Below, in pieces: positions 54,736-64,000 of a stretch of DNA of 64,000 nt; within the stretch, counting starts at the first letter, position 1, and each line of letters begins with the position of its first letter. Under the pieces are notes generated by a model. The model had not been told where the DNA came from. It saw nothing but the letters and a program-made list of their open reading frames with translations, and ran no database searches. Position numbers and translations under genes: made by a program. Source of the DNA: Polynucleobacter cosmopolitanus (GTDB lineage: Bacteria > Pseudomonadota > Gammaproteobacteria > Burkholderiales > Burkholderiaceae); contig NZ_NJGG01000001.1 in the NCBI RefSeq assembly GCF_002224225.1, positions 310,001 to 374,000 on the forward strand, written 5' to 3'.

Positions 54736-55941
54736 CTATAGCCTCTGAAGCAACAAGCCCTTTAAGTAATCTCCCTCAGGGAAACTTGTTAAAAGTGGGT
54801 GATCGGCGCCCGAAGACAAGCGCTGCATCAACCTAAAGTCCATCGAAGTATTGCCTGAATGTGCCATTGCCTCGGCGCTGGCCATCGCGATCGTTCTTTC
54901 AAATAATGCGGAATCAACCGCACCAGAGCAAGAAAACGTAAAAAGCAAGCCGCCTGGTTTTAAAAGCTGCATGCCAGCACGATTAATCTCTTTGTAGGCA
55001 CGCAAAGCTTTATCCAAATGATGGGAGGATGGGGCAAATTTAGGTGGGTCTAAAACAACGATGTCGAATTGCTTCTCTTCTTTTCTTAATTGCGTCAACA
55101 CGGCAAACGCATCTGAATCAATCCATGTCGCACGACGCTCATCAAAACCATTTAACAACATCTGTCTTTGAGCCATTGCCAAAGCTTCACCTGAAGAATC
55201 AACCGAAGTGACGTGCTTTGCACCACCTTTTAAGGCCGCCAAAGAAAAGCCGCCGGTGTAGCAAAACATATTCAACACTTCTTTATCGTTTGATAGCTCA
55301 CTTAAAAGATGTCGACTATCTCTTTGGTCGATATAGAAACCAGTTTTGTGGCCATGCACCACGTCCACGCTGTACAGCACACCGCATTCATTCACATTGA
55401 TTGGAGCCTCTGGCATCTGGCCAAACAGCGCCCCGACATGAGGCTCAAGACCTTCGCGGGCACGAACGGCCGCATCAGATCGCTCAACAACAGTTTTGCA
55501 AGCTGTTTGTTGAACCAAGGCCTGCACAATCGCTTCTTTCCAATGCTCCATACCAACAAATAAAAACTGGCACACCAAAGTATCTGCGTACTGATCAACC
55601 ACCAATCCTGGTAGACCATCGCTCTCGCCAAAAATCAAGCGAATCGCGTTGGTGTTTTTTACCCACTGCGCTCTGTGCGCAAGGGCCTTAGAAATACGCT
55701 CTTTAAAAAAAGCATGGTCAATTGTTTTGCCTTCATCCCAAGTCAGCACCCGCACCCTGATTTGTGAAGTTGGACTGTAAAGACCTTTGGCAATGAACTT
55801 GCCCTCGTGTGATAAAACTTGAACTGTTGCTCCAGGATAAATCTTGCCATCAACACGTTCGATCGCATTCGAGTACACCCAAGGATGTCGTCTTAGGAGT
55901 GGGCGTTCTTTACCGGCTTTTAATGTGATGCTCGCTTGCAT
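54736..55941 (-). CDS. rlmI: 23S rRNA (cytosine-C5) methyltransferase RlmI-like
   Basis: A 401-residue protein with an N-terminal PUA domain (LKAGKERPLLRRHPWVYSNAIE) and a SAM methyltransferase domain (EVLNMFCYTGGFSLAAL, VVLDPPKFAPS, FSCSGAV with the catalytic Cys). RlmI methylates C1962 of 23S rRNA. It overlaps xerC by one base (TAATG). Close relatives RlmK/L or YccW-type enzymes give the same call. Confidence 0.92.
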   Translation of the reverse strand: MQASITLKAGKERPLLRRHPWVYSNAIERVDGKIYPGATVQVLSHEGKFIAKGLYSPTSQIRVRVLTWDEGKTIDHAFFKERISKALAHRAQWVKNTNAIRLIFGESDGLPGLVVDQYADTLVCQFLFVGMEHWKEAIVQALVQQTACKTVVERSDAAVRAREGLEPHVGALFGQMPEAPINVNECGVLYSVDVVHGHKTGFYIDQRDSRHLLSELSNDKEVLNMFCYTGGFSLAALKGGAKHVTSVDSSGEALAMAQRQMLLNGFDERRATWIDSDAFAVLTQLRKEEKQFDIVVLDPPKFAPSSHHLDKALRAYKEINRAGMQLLKPGGLLFTFSCSGAVDSALFERTIAMASAEAMAHSGNTSMDFRLMQRLSSGADHPLLTSFPEGDYLKGLLLQRL

Positions 55942-56900
55942 TATTCACTCTTCTTATTTTTAGCTCTTGGATGCGCCAAATCATAGGCCTGCGCCAAATG
56001 CTGAAAATCCAAGGCGGTATAAATCTGCGTACTGGTGATGCTGGCATGACCCAACATTTCTTGAACTGCACGCAAATCACCCGATGATTGTAGAACGTGA
56101 CTGGCAAAACTATGTCTCAACATATGCGGATGAACATGTGTGGGCAGTCCCGCTTTGACTGCCAGTGCTGCCAAATGTTGCTGAATGGTTCTTGCTGAAG
56201 CTCGCTTACCTTGTTTGTTGATAAATAATGCCTGAACCACCTCTTTTCCAGTCAAGGCATGATTGGCGCGCACCGCCAGCCAATCTTTCAAAGCATGAAG
56301 TGCTGCCTCACCAACGGGCACCGTTCTTCTTTTTTTACCTTTACCTAAAACCATCACTTCACCAGCTTCAAAATCAATCCAGCCAGCGGACGAATACTCT
56401 TTCGTTTCAATCGGATTCAAATCAATGCCCAGCAATTCAGACAAGCGCAAACCAGACGAATAAAGTAATTCAACAATGGCCCTGTCTCTTGCCCTCAAAA
56501 AATCATCTGCCTGAACGCTTTCTTTATTGGCACTCTCCACCAAATTGATCGCTTGTTCAACCGACAGCGCCTTAGGTAAAGGCTTCTTTCGTTTGGGGGC
56601 CTTGATATCACTCAAAGGGCTTTTATTGACCAAACCTTTTTGATTGGCCAACCATAAATAAAAACCTCTCCAAGCGGAGAGCATTCGCGCAATGCTTCTT
56701 GATGCTTGACCCTGAGAGTGCAGTTTCACAACCCATGAGCGCACATGATCTGAAGTAACCTCGGCCAACTCAAGCCCTTGCTCATCAAGTCTGGCCAACA
56801 AATAATCAAGATCTTTTGTGTAAGCGGCAATCGTGTGTTGCGAAACCTGCCTGACCACATGAAGTTCACGCAGGTATTCTTGCGCGAGCAAAGACTTCAT
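55941..56900 (-). CDS. xerC: Site-specific tyrosine recombinase XerC
   Basis: XerC with XerD resolves chromosome dimers at dif. The 319-residue protein has an N-terminal SAM-like domain (YLRELHVVRQVSQHTIAAYTKDL) and a catalytic domain with Arg in SGLRLSELLG, HPHMLRHSFASH (His and Arg), LGHASI (His) and Tyr in TQIYTALDF. It follows DUF484 by 13 bases in the typical DUF484-xerC order, so it is the housekeeping recombinase rather than an element integrase. Confidence 0.94.
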   Translation of the reverse strand: MKSLLAQEYLRELHVVRQVSQHTIAAYTKDLDYLLARLDEQGLELAEVTSDHVRSWVVKLHSQGQASRSIARMLSAWRGFYLWLANQKGLVNKSPLSDIKAPKRKKPLPKALSVEQAINLVESANKESVQADDFLRARDRAIVELLYSSGLRLSELLGIDLNPIETKEYSSAGWIDFEAGEVMVLGKGKKRRTVPVGEAALHALKDWLAVRANHALTGKEVVQALFINKQGKRASARTIQQHLAALAVKAGLPTHVHPHMLRHSFASHVLQSSGDLRAVQEMLGHASITSTQIYTALDFQHLAQAYDLAHPRAKNKKSE

Positions 56901-56913
56901 GATTAGATCAATC

Positions 56914-57516
56914 CTATTCTTTTGAACGGGTTAATGCTGCTAAAGCAAGCTCACCGATTTGATCCAAGTAAACACGCCCCATGTCAGAGGTGAACTTTTC
57001 AGCGCTTTGACTAGCAAGTAATATTTGAACGTTTAACGATGACAAGTTAATCACTGCAAGACTTTGAATATTCTCTTTTAAAAGAGCTTTGATGGCATCG
57101 CTGGATTGATTTGCTGAACCACAGAAATTACCATGATCACCATCCAGCAATTCAACCTGCTCAATGTCAAAAATTGTGGCCAGTCCAGCGCTGATGGCAG
57201 CCCTGACATCAGCCTCAGACTTGGCAGACAACAAATTTGATAACCACTGAATCATCAAACCCTGCGTTTTATCGTTTTGACTACCAAAGCGCAGCATGTC
57301 TGAAAGACGCTGGTTCAAAGCCTGGTTTTGTTGACGCAAAACACCCAACTGACGCTCTTGCAAAGAAATGGCCCGGTCGCCGTGTGGATTTTTTAATTGA
57401 ATGTCTGCCAATAAATCAGCATGTCTTTCAAAAAACCCTGGGGTCGCTAAAAGCCACTCTGCAACTAAAGCTTCGCGCTCTTGTTGCTCAGCCGTTTGAT
57501 TGTTTGCTTGTGTCAT
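56914..57516 (-). CDS. DUF484 family protein
   Basis: A 200-residue protein with the DUF484 N-terminus [29 protein letters not shown], a coiled-coil section with [17 protein letters not shown] and a C-terminal GAF-like domain. The family is linked to xerC and has no proven function; a GAF-like ligand sensor has been suggested. It overlaps gatB by four bases and precedes xerC by 13, forming a gatC-gatA-gatB-DUF484-xerC-rlmI run. Confidence 0.88.
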   Translation of the reverse strand: MTQANNQTAEQQEREALVAEWLLATPGFFERHADLLADIQLKNPHGDRAISLQERQLGVLRQQNQALNQRLSDMLRFGSQNDKTQGLMIQWLSNLLSAKSEADVRAAISAGLATIFDIEQVELLDGDHGNFCGSANQSSDAIKALLKENIQSLAVINLSSLNVQILLASQSAEKFTSDMGRVYLDQIGELALAALTRSKE

Positions 57517-58979
57517 GATTGATTTAACTTATCCGTGAGTAATTTGTTGACTTGCTGTGGATTGGCCTTGCCTTGAGTTGCCTTCATGATCTGGCCAATC
57601 AAAGCATTAAAAGCCTTTTCTTTGCCAGCGCGGAATTCCTCTACCGACTTTTGATTGGCTGCTAAAACTTGATCAATGATCGCCTCCAAAGCGCCGCTAT
57701 CACTGATTTGCTTAAGACCTTTTGCCTCAATGATGCGATCAACAGCATCAGGGTCTGATGCTTTCTCATCCCACATGGCCGTGAAAATTTCTTTAGCAAT
57801 TTTGTTAGAAATCGTGCCATCGGCAATGCGTTGAATGAGTTGCGCCAACTGAGAAGGATTCAGTGGTGACTGCGCTGCACTGATGCCTTCTTTATTCAGG
57901 GCCGACGCAAACTCACCAGTCATCAAATTAGCCGCTGCCTTGGCTTGATCTTTGCCTACTTGTTTAAGCAAGTCTTCATAAAAATCAGCCGTGGCACGCT
58001 CTTGCGTGAGAACCTGGCAATCATAAGCAGACAAACCGAATTCAGACTGCCAGCGCTCTGATTTTTGTGCTGGCAATTCTGTCATTTCAGAACGCTCTTT
58101 AGCAATCCACTCTTCAGAAATCATCAGCGGCAATAAATCTGGATCGGGGAAATAGCGATAGTCATTCGCGTCTTCCTTGCTGCGCATGCTACGTGTTTCT
58201 TTTTTATCTGGATCGTATAGTCGCGTTTCTTGAACAACTCGGCCGCCATCTTCGATCAATTCAATTTGACGACGAACTTCGTATTGAATCGCCTCTTCTA
58301 AAAAGCGGAAAGAGTTCAAGTTTTTAATTTCGCAACGAGTGCCATATTCTTTTTGCCCAACAGGTCTGACAGAAACGTTGGCATCACAACGGAATGAACC
58401 TTCTTGCATATTGCCATCGCAAACACCCAGCCAAACCACCAAGCTATGGAGCGCCTTGGCATAAGCCACAGCTTCTGCAGCGCTTCTCATGTCTGGCTCT
58501 GTGACAATCTCAAGCAAAGGTGTGCCAGCACGATTTAAATCGATGCCGCTGGATGACTCGCCGTGAGGGCCACGAAAATCTTCATGCAATGATTTACCGG
58601 CATCTTCTTCTAAGTGAGCCCTGGTCAGCTGAACAGTTTTAGCCACACCATCTAAAACAATGTGAACCTTGCCACCTTGCACCACCGGGATTTCAAATTG
58701 ACTGATTTGATAACCCTTGGGCAAGTCAGGATAGAAATAATTCTTGCGCGCAAAAATACTCATGGGTGCAATGTGTGCACCAACGGCCAAACCAAAACGA
58801 ATCGCATGAGCAACCGCTGCCTTATTTAAGACAGGCAAAACACCGGGCAAAGCCAAATCAACCGCGCACGCTTGTCTATTTGGTTCGGCACCAAACTCAA
58901 TCGATGCACCGCTGAATATTTTTGAATTAGTTCTTAGTTGCGCATGGGTTTCCATGCCAATCACGACTTCCCATTTCAT
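57513..58979 (-). CDS. gatB: Asp/Glu-tRNA amidotransferase subunit B
   Basis: GatB binds the misacylated tRNA and carries out the kinase/amidation half of GatCAB. The 488-residue protein starts [15 protein letters not shown] with ATG 58979 sharing a base with the gatA stop (TGATG). Visible motifs are [36 protein letters not shown] and a C-terminal YqeY-like helical tail ending [14 protein letters not shown]. The longer frame upstream lies inside gatA. Its presence implies indirect Asn-tRNA or Gln-tRNA formation. Confidence 0.96.
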   Translation of the reverse strand: MKWEVVIGMETHAQLRTNSKIFSGASIEFGAEPNRQACAVDLALPGVLPVLNKAAVAHAIRFGLAVGAHIAPMSIFARKNYFYPDLPKGYQISQFEIPVVQGGKVHIVLDGVAKTVQLTRAHLEEDAGKSLHEDFRGPHGESSSGIDLNRAGTPLLEIVTEPDMRSAAEAVAYAKALHSLVVWLGVCDGNMQEGSFRCDANVSVRPVGQKEYGTRCEIKNLNSFRFLEEAIQYEVRRQIELIEDGGRVVQETRLYDPDKKETRSMRSKEDANDYRYFPDPDLLPLMISEEWIAKERSEMTELPAQKSERWQSEFGLSAYDCQVLTQERATADFYEDLLKQVGKDQAKAAANLMTGEFASALNKEGISAAQSPLNPSQLAQLIQRIADGTISNKIAKEIFTAMWDEKASDPDAVDRIIEAKGLKQISDSGALEAIIDQVLAANQKSVEEFRAGKEKAFNALIGQIMKATQGKANPQQVNKLLTDKLNQS

Positions 58980-60481
58980 CACGCACCACCTTTCACTGCA
59001 AAAGGTGATTGAGCTTGATGCCAATTGGTTTCTTGCTGATAAGCATGTGCTACTTGTAGCAAAGCAGCTTCAGAGAAGTAATTACCAATTAATTGCAAAC
59101 CTACTGGCATGCCGTGATCACCGAAACCACAAGGCACGCTCATGGCTGGCAAACCTGCCAAGTTTGGTGAAAGCGTGTAAATATCTTCTAAATACATTTG
59201 TGTTGGATCAGAAACTTTTTCACCCAGCTTGCCGGCAACATTCGGCGCAACCGGTCCTGCGATGATGTCGCAGGCATCAAATGCATTTTGAAAATCTTGC
59301 GCAATGATGCGACGAATTCTCTGTGCTTTTAAATAATAAGCATCGTAATAACCGTGCGACAAAACGTAAGCACCAATCATGATGCGGCGCTTTACTTCTG
59401 CGCCAAATCCTTCTGATCTTGAACGCTTGTACATGTCTGTTAAATCGCCGTACTCTGCCGCGCGATGTCCATAACGAACACCATCAAAACGACTCAAATT
59501 ACTCGACGCTTCTGCGGGAGCCAATACGTAATACACCGGGATCGATAACTCTGTTTTTGGCAAAGACACTGACACACACTCGGCGCCCATTTTTTTCAAT
59601 TGCTCAATGGCGGCATCGACAGCCGTTCTAACATCTGCGTTCAAGCCATCGCCAAAATATTCCTTAGGCAATCCCACTCTTAAACCTTTGAGAGGCAAGC
59701 CTGGCTCACCAGACCAAGTTTTACCAAGTGCTTTTGTGTAATCTTCTTTGGCGCGCTCTAAGCTCGTGGAATCTTTTGCATCATGTCCCGCCATAGCATT
59801 GAGCATGATGGCGCAATCTTCTGCGGTCTTTGCCATTGGCCCTGCTTGATCCAGTGACGATGCATAAGCAATCATGCCGTAACGTGACACTCGGCCATAG
59901 GTAGGCTTAATGCCAGTGATGCCGCAAAACGCTGCGGGTTGGCGAATCGATCCGCCAGTATCTGTTCCAGTTGAAGCGGGTGCCAAACCTGCAGCAATTG
60001 CTGCAGCGGAACCACCTGATGAACCACCCGGAACTCGTGCGAGATCCCAAGGATTTTTAGTGGGGCCTGCGTAAGCACTTTCATTGGAAGATCCCATGGC
60101 GAACTCATCCATGTTGACCTTGCCCAAACAAACCATGCCCGCACGACCAACTCCAAGCTCAGCAACCACATGCGCATCAAATGGACTGATGTAGTTATTC
60201 AATATTTTTGAACCAGCGGTTGTCTTCCAATGCTTGGTGACAAAAATATCTTTATGCGCCAGTGGTACACCCGTCAATTTAGTTGCAGAACCATCAGCCA
60301 ATTGAGCATCAGCAGCCTTGGCTTGCAACAAAGTTTGTTCAACGTTCACATCAACAAAAGCATTCAGCTCTTTTGATTCGGCAATACGCGCTAAAAAATA
60401 ATTTGCGAGCTCTTGGCTGCTCACTTCTTTTGAATGAAGTGATTTTGATAATTCTGCAATGGTTTTGGTGTGCCAACTCAT
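58979..60481 (-). CDS. gatA: Asp/Glu-tRNA amidotransferase subunit A
   Basis: GatA is the amidase that releases ammonia from glutamine or asparagine. The 500-residue protein has the amidase signature [17 protein letters not shown] and [11 protein letters not shown], with the catalytic Lys in LAHKDIF and Ser pair in the Gly/Ser loop. Length is standard. It overlaps gatC by four bases and gatB by one. Confidence 0.97.
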   Translation of the reverse strand: MSWHTKTIAELSKSLHSKEVSSQELANYFLARIAESKELNAFVDVNVEQTLLQAKAADAQLADGSATKLTGVPLAHKDIFVTKHWKTTAGSKILNNYISPFDAHVVAELGVGRAGMVCLGKVNMDEFAMGSSNESAYAGPTKNPWDLARVPGGSSGGSAAAIAAGLAPASTGTDTGGSIRQPAAFCGITGIKPTYGRVSRYGMIAYASSLDQAGPMAKTAEDCAIMLNAMAGHDAKDSTSLERAKEDYTKALGKTWSGEPGLPLKGLRVGLPKEYFGDGLNADVRTAVDAAIEQLKKMGAECVSVSLPKTELSIPVYYVLAPAEASSNLSRFDGVRYGHRAAEYGDLTDMYKRSRSEGFGAEVKRRIMIGAYVLSHGYYDAYYLKAQRIRRIIAQDFQNAFDACDIIAGPVAPNVAGKLGEKVSDPTQMYLEDIYTLSPNLAGLPAMSVPCGFGDHGMPVGLQLIGNYFSEAALLQVAHAYQQETNWHQAQSPFAVKGGA

Positions 60482-60771
60482 TCGATCACCTTTGGCACAA
60501 GAAATAAACCATCATGCTCAGCGGGTGCATTTTTCAAATAAGCATCTCTTTGATCATGCTCTGTGACCATATCTTCACGCAATGGCTGGGCAATGGCCAT
60601 GATTTGCTCAATTGGGTGAGCCAAAGGCTCAATACCATCGGTATTCACGGCCTGCATTTGCTCAACCAAATGGAAGACTTTCTGCAACTGGGCCAAAGTG
60701 GCCTTAGCTTCGTCTTCCGAGAGCGATAAATGGGATAAATGCGCTATGCGCTTAACATCTTCGAGATTCAT
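60478..60771 (-). CDS. gatC: Asp/Glu-tRNA amidotransferase subunit C
   Basis: GatC is the 97-residue subunit that holds GatA and GatB together. The family start [17 protein letters not shown] and the C-terminal [35 protein letters not shown] are clear. It is the first gene of gatCAB and is divergent from mreB across 67 bases, which must hold both promoters. Confidence 0.96.
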   Translation of the reverse strand: MNLEDVKRIAHLSHLSLSEDEAKATLAQLQKVFHLVEQMQAVNTDGIEPLAHPIEQIMAIAQPLREDMVTEHDQRDAYLKNAPAEHDGLFLVPKVIE

Positions 60772-60814
60772 TTGTCCTGCTACGGTATCATTAAAGGGTT
60801 CATTAACGTATTAA

Positions 60815-61882
<1,068 letters not shown>

Positions 61883-61909
61883 GTTCGCTAAGCAGCTAGA
61901 GAAATTTAA

Positions 61910-62824
61910 TTGCAGCTTAGCCCTCCTCCTCTCTTCAAACAAGGTACGCCAGCTCTCATCAAGCTGGCGGGCTGTCTTTTGGTCAGCATTTTGCTGATGG
62001 TCATGGACCATCAATTCAAGGCGCTGAATCAGGTTCGCTCTGTTGCAAGCTACTTAATCACCCCGTTTCAATATGCCATGCAAATGCCTAGAAATGCTTT
62101 GGTGGGTACTTACGACTACCTCACCAGCAAAGGCTCTTTAGAAGTTCAAAATGAGCTCTTAACTAAGCGCGTGGCCGAGTTAACACTTCTAGCCAATCAG
62201 TCAGAACTGTTCATGTCTGAAAATGCACAATTGAGAAAACTGATTGGTATCCAAGAACAATCTCGCTTTAAGATTTTGCTTGCGCAAATTCTTTATAGTC
62301 CATCGAACCCCATGTCTCAACGCGTTGTGATTGATCGGGGTGCAGCAGACAACCTCTCTCTTGGCCAAGCGGTCTCAGATCATCAAGGCATCATTGGTCA
62401 AGTGGTGCGTGTCATGGAAAACAAATCTGAAGTCACTTTGTTGGATGACAGAGACATGGTGATTCCAATTCAAGTCGCCAGAAATGGTCTGCGAGGCGCC
62501 CTTCATGGCAATGGCAGAGGTCAGCCATTGGAGTTGCGACACATGGCTGCAGTGAGCGATTTGCAAGTGGGTGACGTCTTGATGACATCTGGCATTGATG
62601 GCGTTTATCCACCAGGTTTTGCAGTTGCCACCATCGATAAAATTGAGCGCAACGTCGACAAAAATTTTGCCTACGTTTACTGCTCCCCCGTGGGCGGTGT
62701 GAATCGCTTTCGTCACGTGATGATTCTTTTCTACGACGCTGGATTTGGTCCTAAGCCAGAAGCCAATAAAAATTTCAAAGAAACTGATACAAAGTCCAAT
62801 CGTTTATACAGAGGTAAGCCATGA
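61910..62824 (+). CDS. mreC: Rod-shape-determining protein MreC
   Basis: MreC links cytoplasmic MreB to periplasmic wall synthases. The 304-residue protein has one N-terminal membrane segment (about 18-34), a coiled coil (SLEVQNELLTKRVAELTLLANQ) and the beta domain with VIDRGAADNLSLGQAV and LMTSGIDGVYPPGFAVATI. The start is TTG at 61910, matching the normal MQLSPPPLFKQG N-terminus of relatives. It overlaps mreD by four bases. Confidence 0.94.
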   Translation: MQLSPPPLFKQGTPALIKLAGCLLVSILLMVMDHQFKALNQVRSVASYLITPFQYAMQMPRNALVGTYDYLTSKGSLEVQNELLTKRVAELTLLANQSELFMSENAQLRKLIGIQEQSRFKILLAQILYSPSNPMSQRVVIDRGAADNLSLGQAVSDHQGIIGQVVRVMENKSEVTLLDDRDMVIPIQVARNGLRGALHGNGRGQPLELRHMAAVSDLQVGDVLMTSGIDGVYPPGFAVATIDKIERNVDKNFAYVYCSPVGGVNRFRHVMILFYDAGFGPKPEANKNFKETDTKSNRLYRGKP

Positions 62825-63339
62825 TAGAAAGCGGCTACATCCTTCGTCCTGCAAATCCTCTGTTCATTACCTTTAGCTTGCTAGCAGCCACTTTGCTCAA
62901 CTTTTTACCGCTGGGCAATGCTCCGTGGGTGCCTGATTGGCTGTTGCTTTGCTTGGTGTTTTGGACCATTCATCAACCAAGAAAAGTGGGTGTGATTTGG
63001 GCGTTTTGTTTAGGCTTGGTCATGGATGTTCACAATGGCAATTTACTTGGCCAATACGCATTCATGTACCCACTGGTTGCCTACTTTGGTATTTTTTGGC
63101 AAAGACGGGTGATGGGCTTTACGCGCATCCAACAAGCTTTGCATCTCTTGCCGCTTTTTATATCAGCTTCAATTTGGCCGTTGATCATTCGTTGGGTTGC
63201 TACGGGTGAAATTCCATTCTGGGCATGGTCGAGTCTGTTTTCTGGTTTTATTGAAGCTCTCTTGTGGCCAATGGCAGTCGTCCTCTTATTGGCACCGCAA
63301 CGCAGGCCAACCGACGTTGACCTCAACCGTCCAATTTAA
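62821..63339 (+). CDS. mreD: Rod-shape-determining protein MreD
   Basis: MreD is an integral membrane partner of MreC in the elongasome. The 172-residue protein has about five hydrophobic segments and the family stretch PDWLLLCLVFWTIHQPRKVGV, GLVMDVHNGNLLGQYAF. It overlaps mreC by ATGA and precedes mrdA by ten bases. Confidence 0.93.
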   Translation: MIESGYILRPANPLFITFSLLAATLLNFLPLGNAPWVPDWLLLCLVFWTIHQPRKVGVIWAFCLGLVMDVHNGNLLGQYAFMYPLVAYFGIFWQRRVMGFTRIQQALHLLPLFISASIWPLIIRWVATGEIPFWAWSSLFSGFIEALLWPMAVVLLLAPQRRPTDVDLNRPI

Positions 63340-63349
63340 TTGACGGCAC

Positions 63350-64000
63350 ATGAATCGATTTAATCACTCTCAACCAACGGTTAAGTCATTTCAAGATCGG
63401 CTGAGTGTTGCCATGATTTTTGTATTGATTTGCTTTTCAATACTTTTGTTGAGATTTGTCTGGCTACAAGTATTCACTCATCACCGTCATTCTTTAGCGG
63501 CGGAAAATAATCGCATTGCCTTGATTCCGGTTCCTGCTAATCGCGGTCTTATTTATGATCGCAATGGTATTGTGATTGCGCGCAATTACTCTGCTTACAC
63601 CCTAGAGATCAATCCTTCACAAGTTGAGACCAACTTAAATGAATTGCTTGATCAACTGTCATTGGTCATCGACATTCAACCGAAAGATCGTCGTAACTTT
63701 TTGAAATTAGCAGCAGAGTCAAAAACTTTTGATTCATTTCCAATCAGAACTTTGCTCAGCGATGTAGAGGTTGCAAAATTCACGGCACAACGCTTCAGGT
63801 TTCCTGGGGTAGAAATTCGTGCGCGTTTATTTAGACAATACCCTTATGGTGAGCTTGGCTCACATCTGATTGGCTACATCGGCAGAGTCTCACAAAAAGA
63901 TCGTGAAAAATTAATTGCCGAATTAGACTCCAGCAAAAGCATGGATGAGGATTGGGCTCAGAGAAAAAATATCAACTTATTGGGCATGCCCTACATTGGC
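63350..64000 (+). CDS. mrdA: Penicillin-binding protein 2 (partial, N-terminal 217 residues)
   Basis: PBP2 is the transpeptidase of cell elongation. The visible part has a short cytoplasmic tail, one membrane segment at about 21-42 and the start of the pedestal domain: PANRGLIYDRNGIVIARN near 63-80, then FPGVEIRARLFRQYPYGELGSHLIGYIG. The transpeptidase domain is beyond the window. The start ATG 63350 follows mreD by ten bases. The gene order mreBCD-mrdA is canonical. Confidence 0.95.
   Translation, partial: MNRFNHSQPTVKSFQDRLSVAMIFVLICFSILLLRFVWLQVFTHHRHSLAAENNRIALIPVPANRGLIYDRNGIVIARNYSAYTLEINPSQVETNLNELLDQLSLVIDIQPKDRRNFLKLAAESKTFDSFPIRTLLSDVEVAKFTAQRFRFPGVEIRARLFRQYPYGELGSHLIGYIGRVSQKDREKLIAELDSSKSMDEDWAQRKNINLLGMPYIG

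Noticed and set aside
55941-56900. XerC-like gene as an integrase marking a mobile element
   Set aside because: It sits in the conserved gatCAB-DUF484-xerC context with housekeeping XerC features and no att repeats or cargo genes.

Overview
The window looks like core chromosome of a small-genome freshwater betaproteobacterium, most likely Polynucleobacter or a close Burkholderiaceae relative. I infer this from gene order and protein character: ybeD-lipB, a split metH, phaM, metX-metW, a Bug-family binding protein, gatCAB divergent from mreBCD-mrdA, and moderate G+C with tight packing. Genes abut with ATGA or TGATG overlaps and several convergent pairs overlap by tens of bases. No stretch over 300 bases lacks a gene. 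I saw no tRNA, rRNA, insertion sequence, prophage or CRISPR array.

Region 1 (1-5.1 kb): lipB (cut by the window edge), DUF493, an alpha/beta hydrolase, a [2Fe-2S] ferredoxin and a VanZ-like membrane protein on the minus strand, then birA-coaX-small membrane protein on the plus strand and a heptose-phosphate adenylyltransferase. Region 2 (5.1-13.9 kb) is the most distinctive part and appears to be a light/oxidative-stress island. A MerR regulator with both cobalamin photoreceptor signatures (LitR/CarH type) is followed by an iron-sulfur photolyase/cryptochrome. Divergent to it are a membrane-anchored glutathione peroxidase and FolE2. After a long hairpin comes a tightly coupled lipid operon: FAD amine-oxidase-like protein, DUF1365, cyclopropane-fatty-acid-synthase-like methyltransferase, SDR and NTF2-like protein. 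The intergenic region carries palindromic TTGTC/GACAA sites.

Region 3 (14-26 kb): dsbA, a SPOR protein, argS, DUF1840, methionine synthase split into two overlapping genes, phaM, a metallo-beta-lactamase-fold hydrolase, carbonic anhydrase, DUF1289, an orphan Bug protein, and a small accessory patch with a PIN-domain protein and an unrecognised helical protein. Region 4 (26-44 kb): glmS-glmU, a lipoprotein, ttcA, folB, a pteridine-reductase-like SDR, a MidA-type methyltransferase, cca with a degenerate HD region, slt, and the methyl-cycle block metF-ahcY-metK. An S-adenosylhomocysteine riboswitch with its own terminator lies before ahcY, and a structured leader precedes metK. dapF, pyrE and xthA follow.

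Region 5 (44-64 kb): an M48 lipoprotein protease, ampG, metW, metX, slmA, a nucleotidase and argB; then a likely metal-homeostasis group (ZnuD-like TonB receptor, His-rich secreted protein, a DksA without its zinc-finger cysteines, and a CobW GTPase with a His-rich loop); then rlmI, xerC, DUF484, gatB-gatA-gatC, and divergently the cell-shape operon mreB-mreC-mreD-mrdA, cut by the right edge. The methionine/SAM cycle is unusually complete here: metX, metW, metH (two parts), metF, ahcY and metK, with RNA-level control seen at ahcY and possible at metK.
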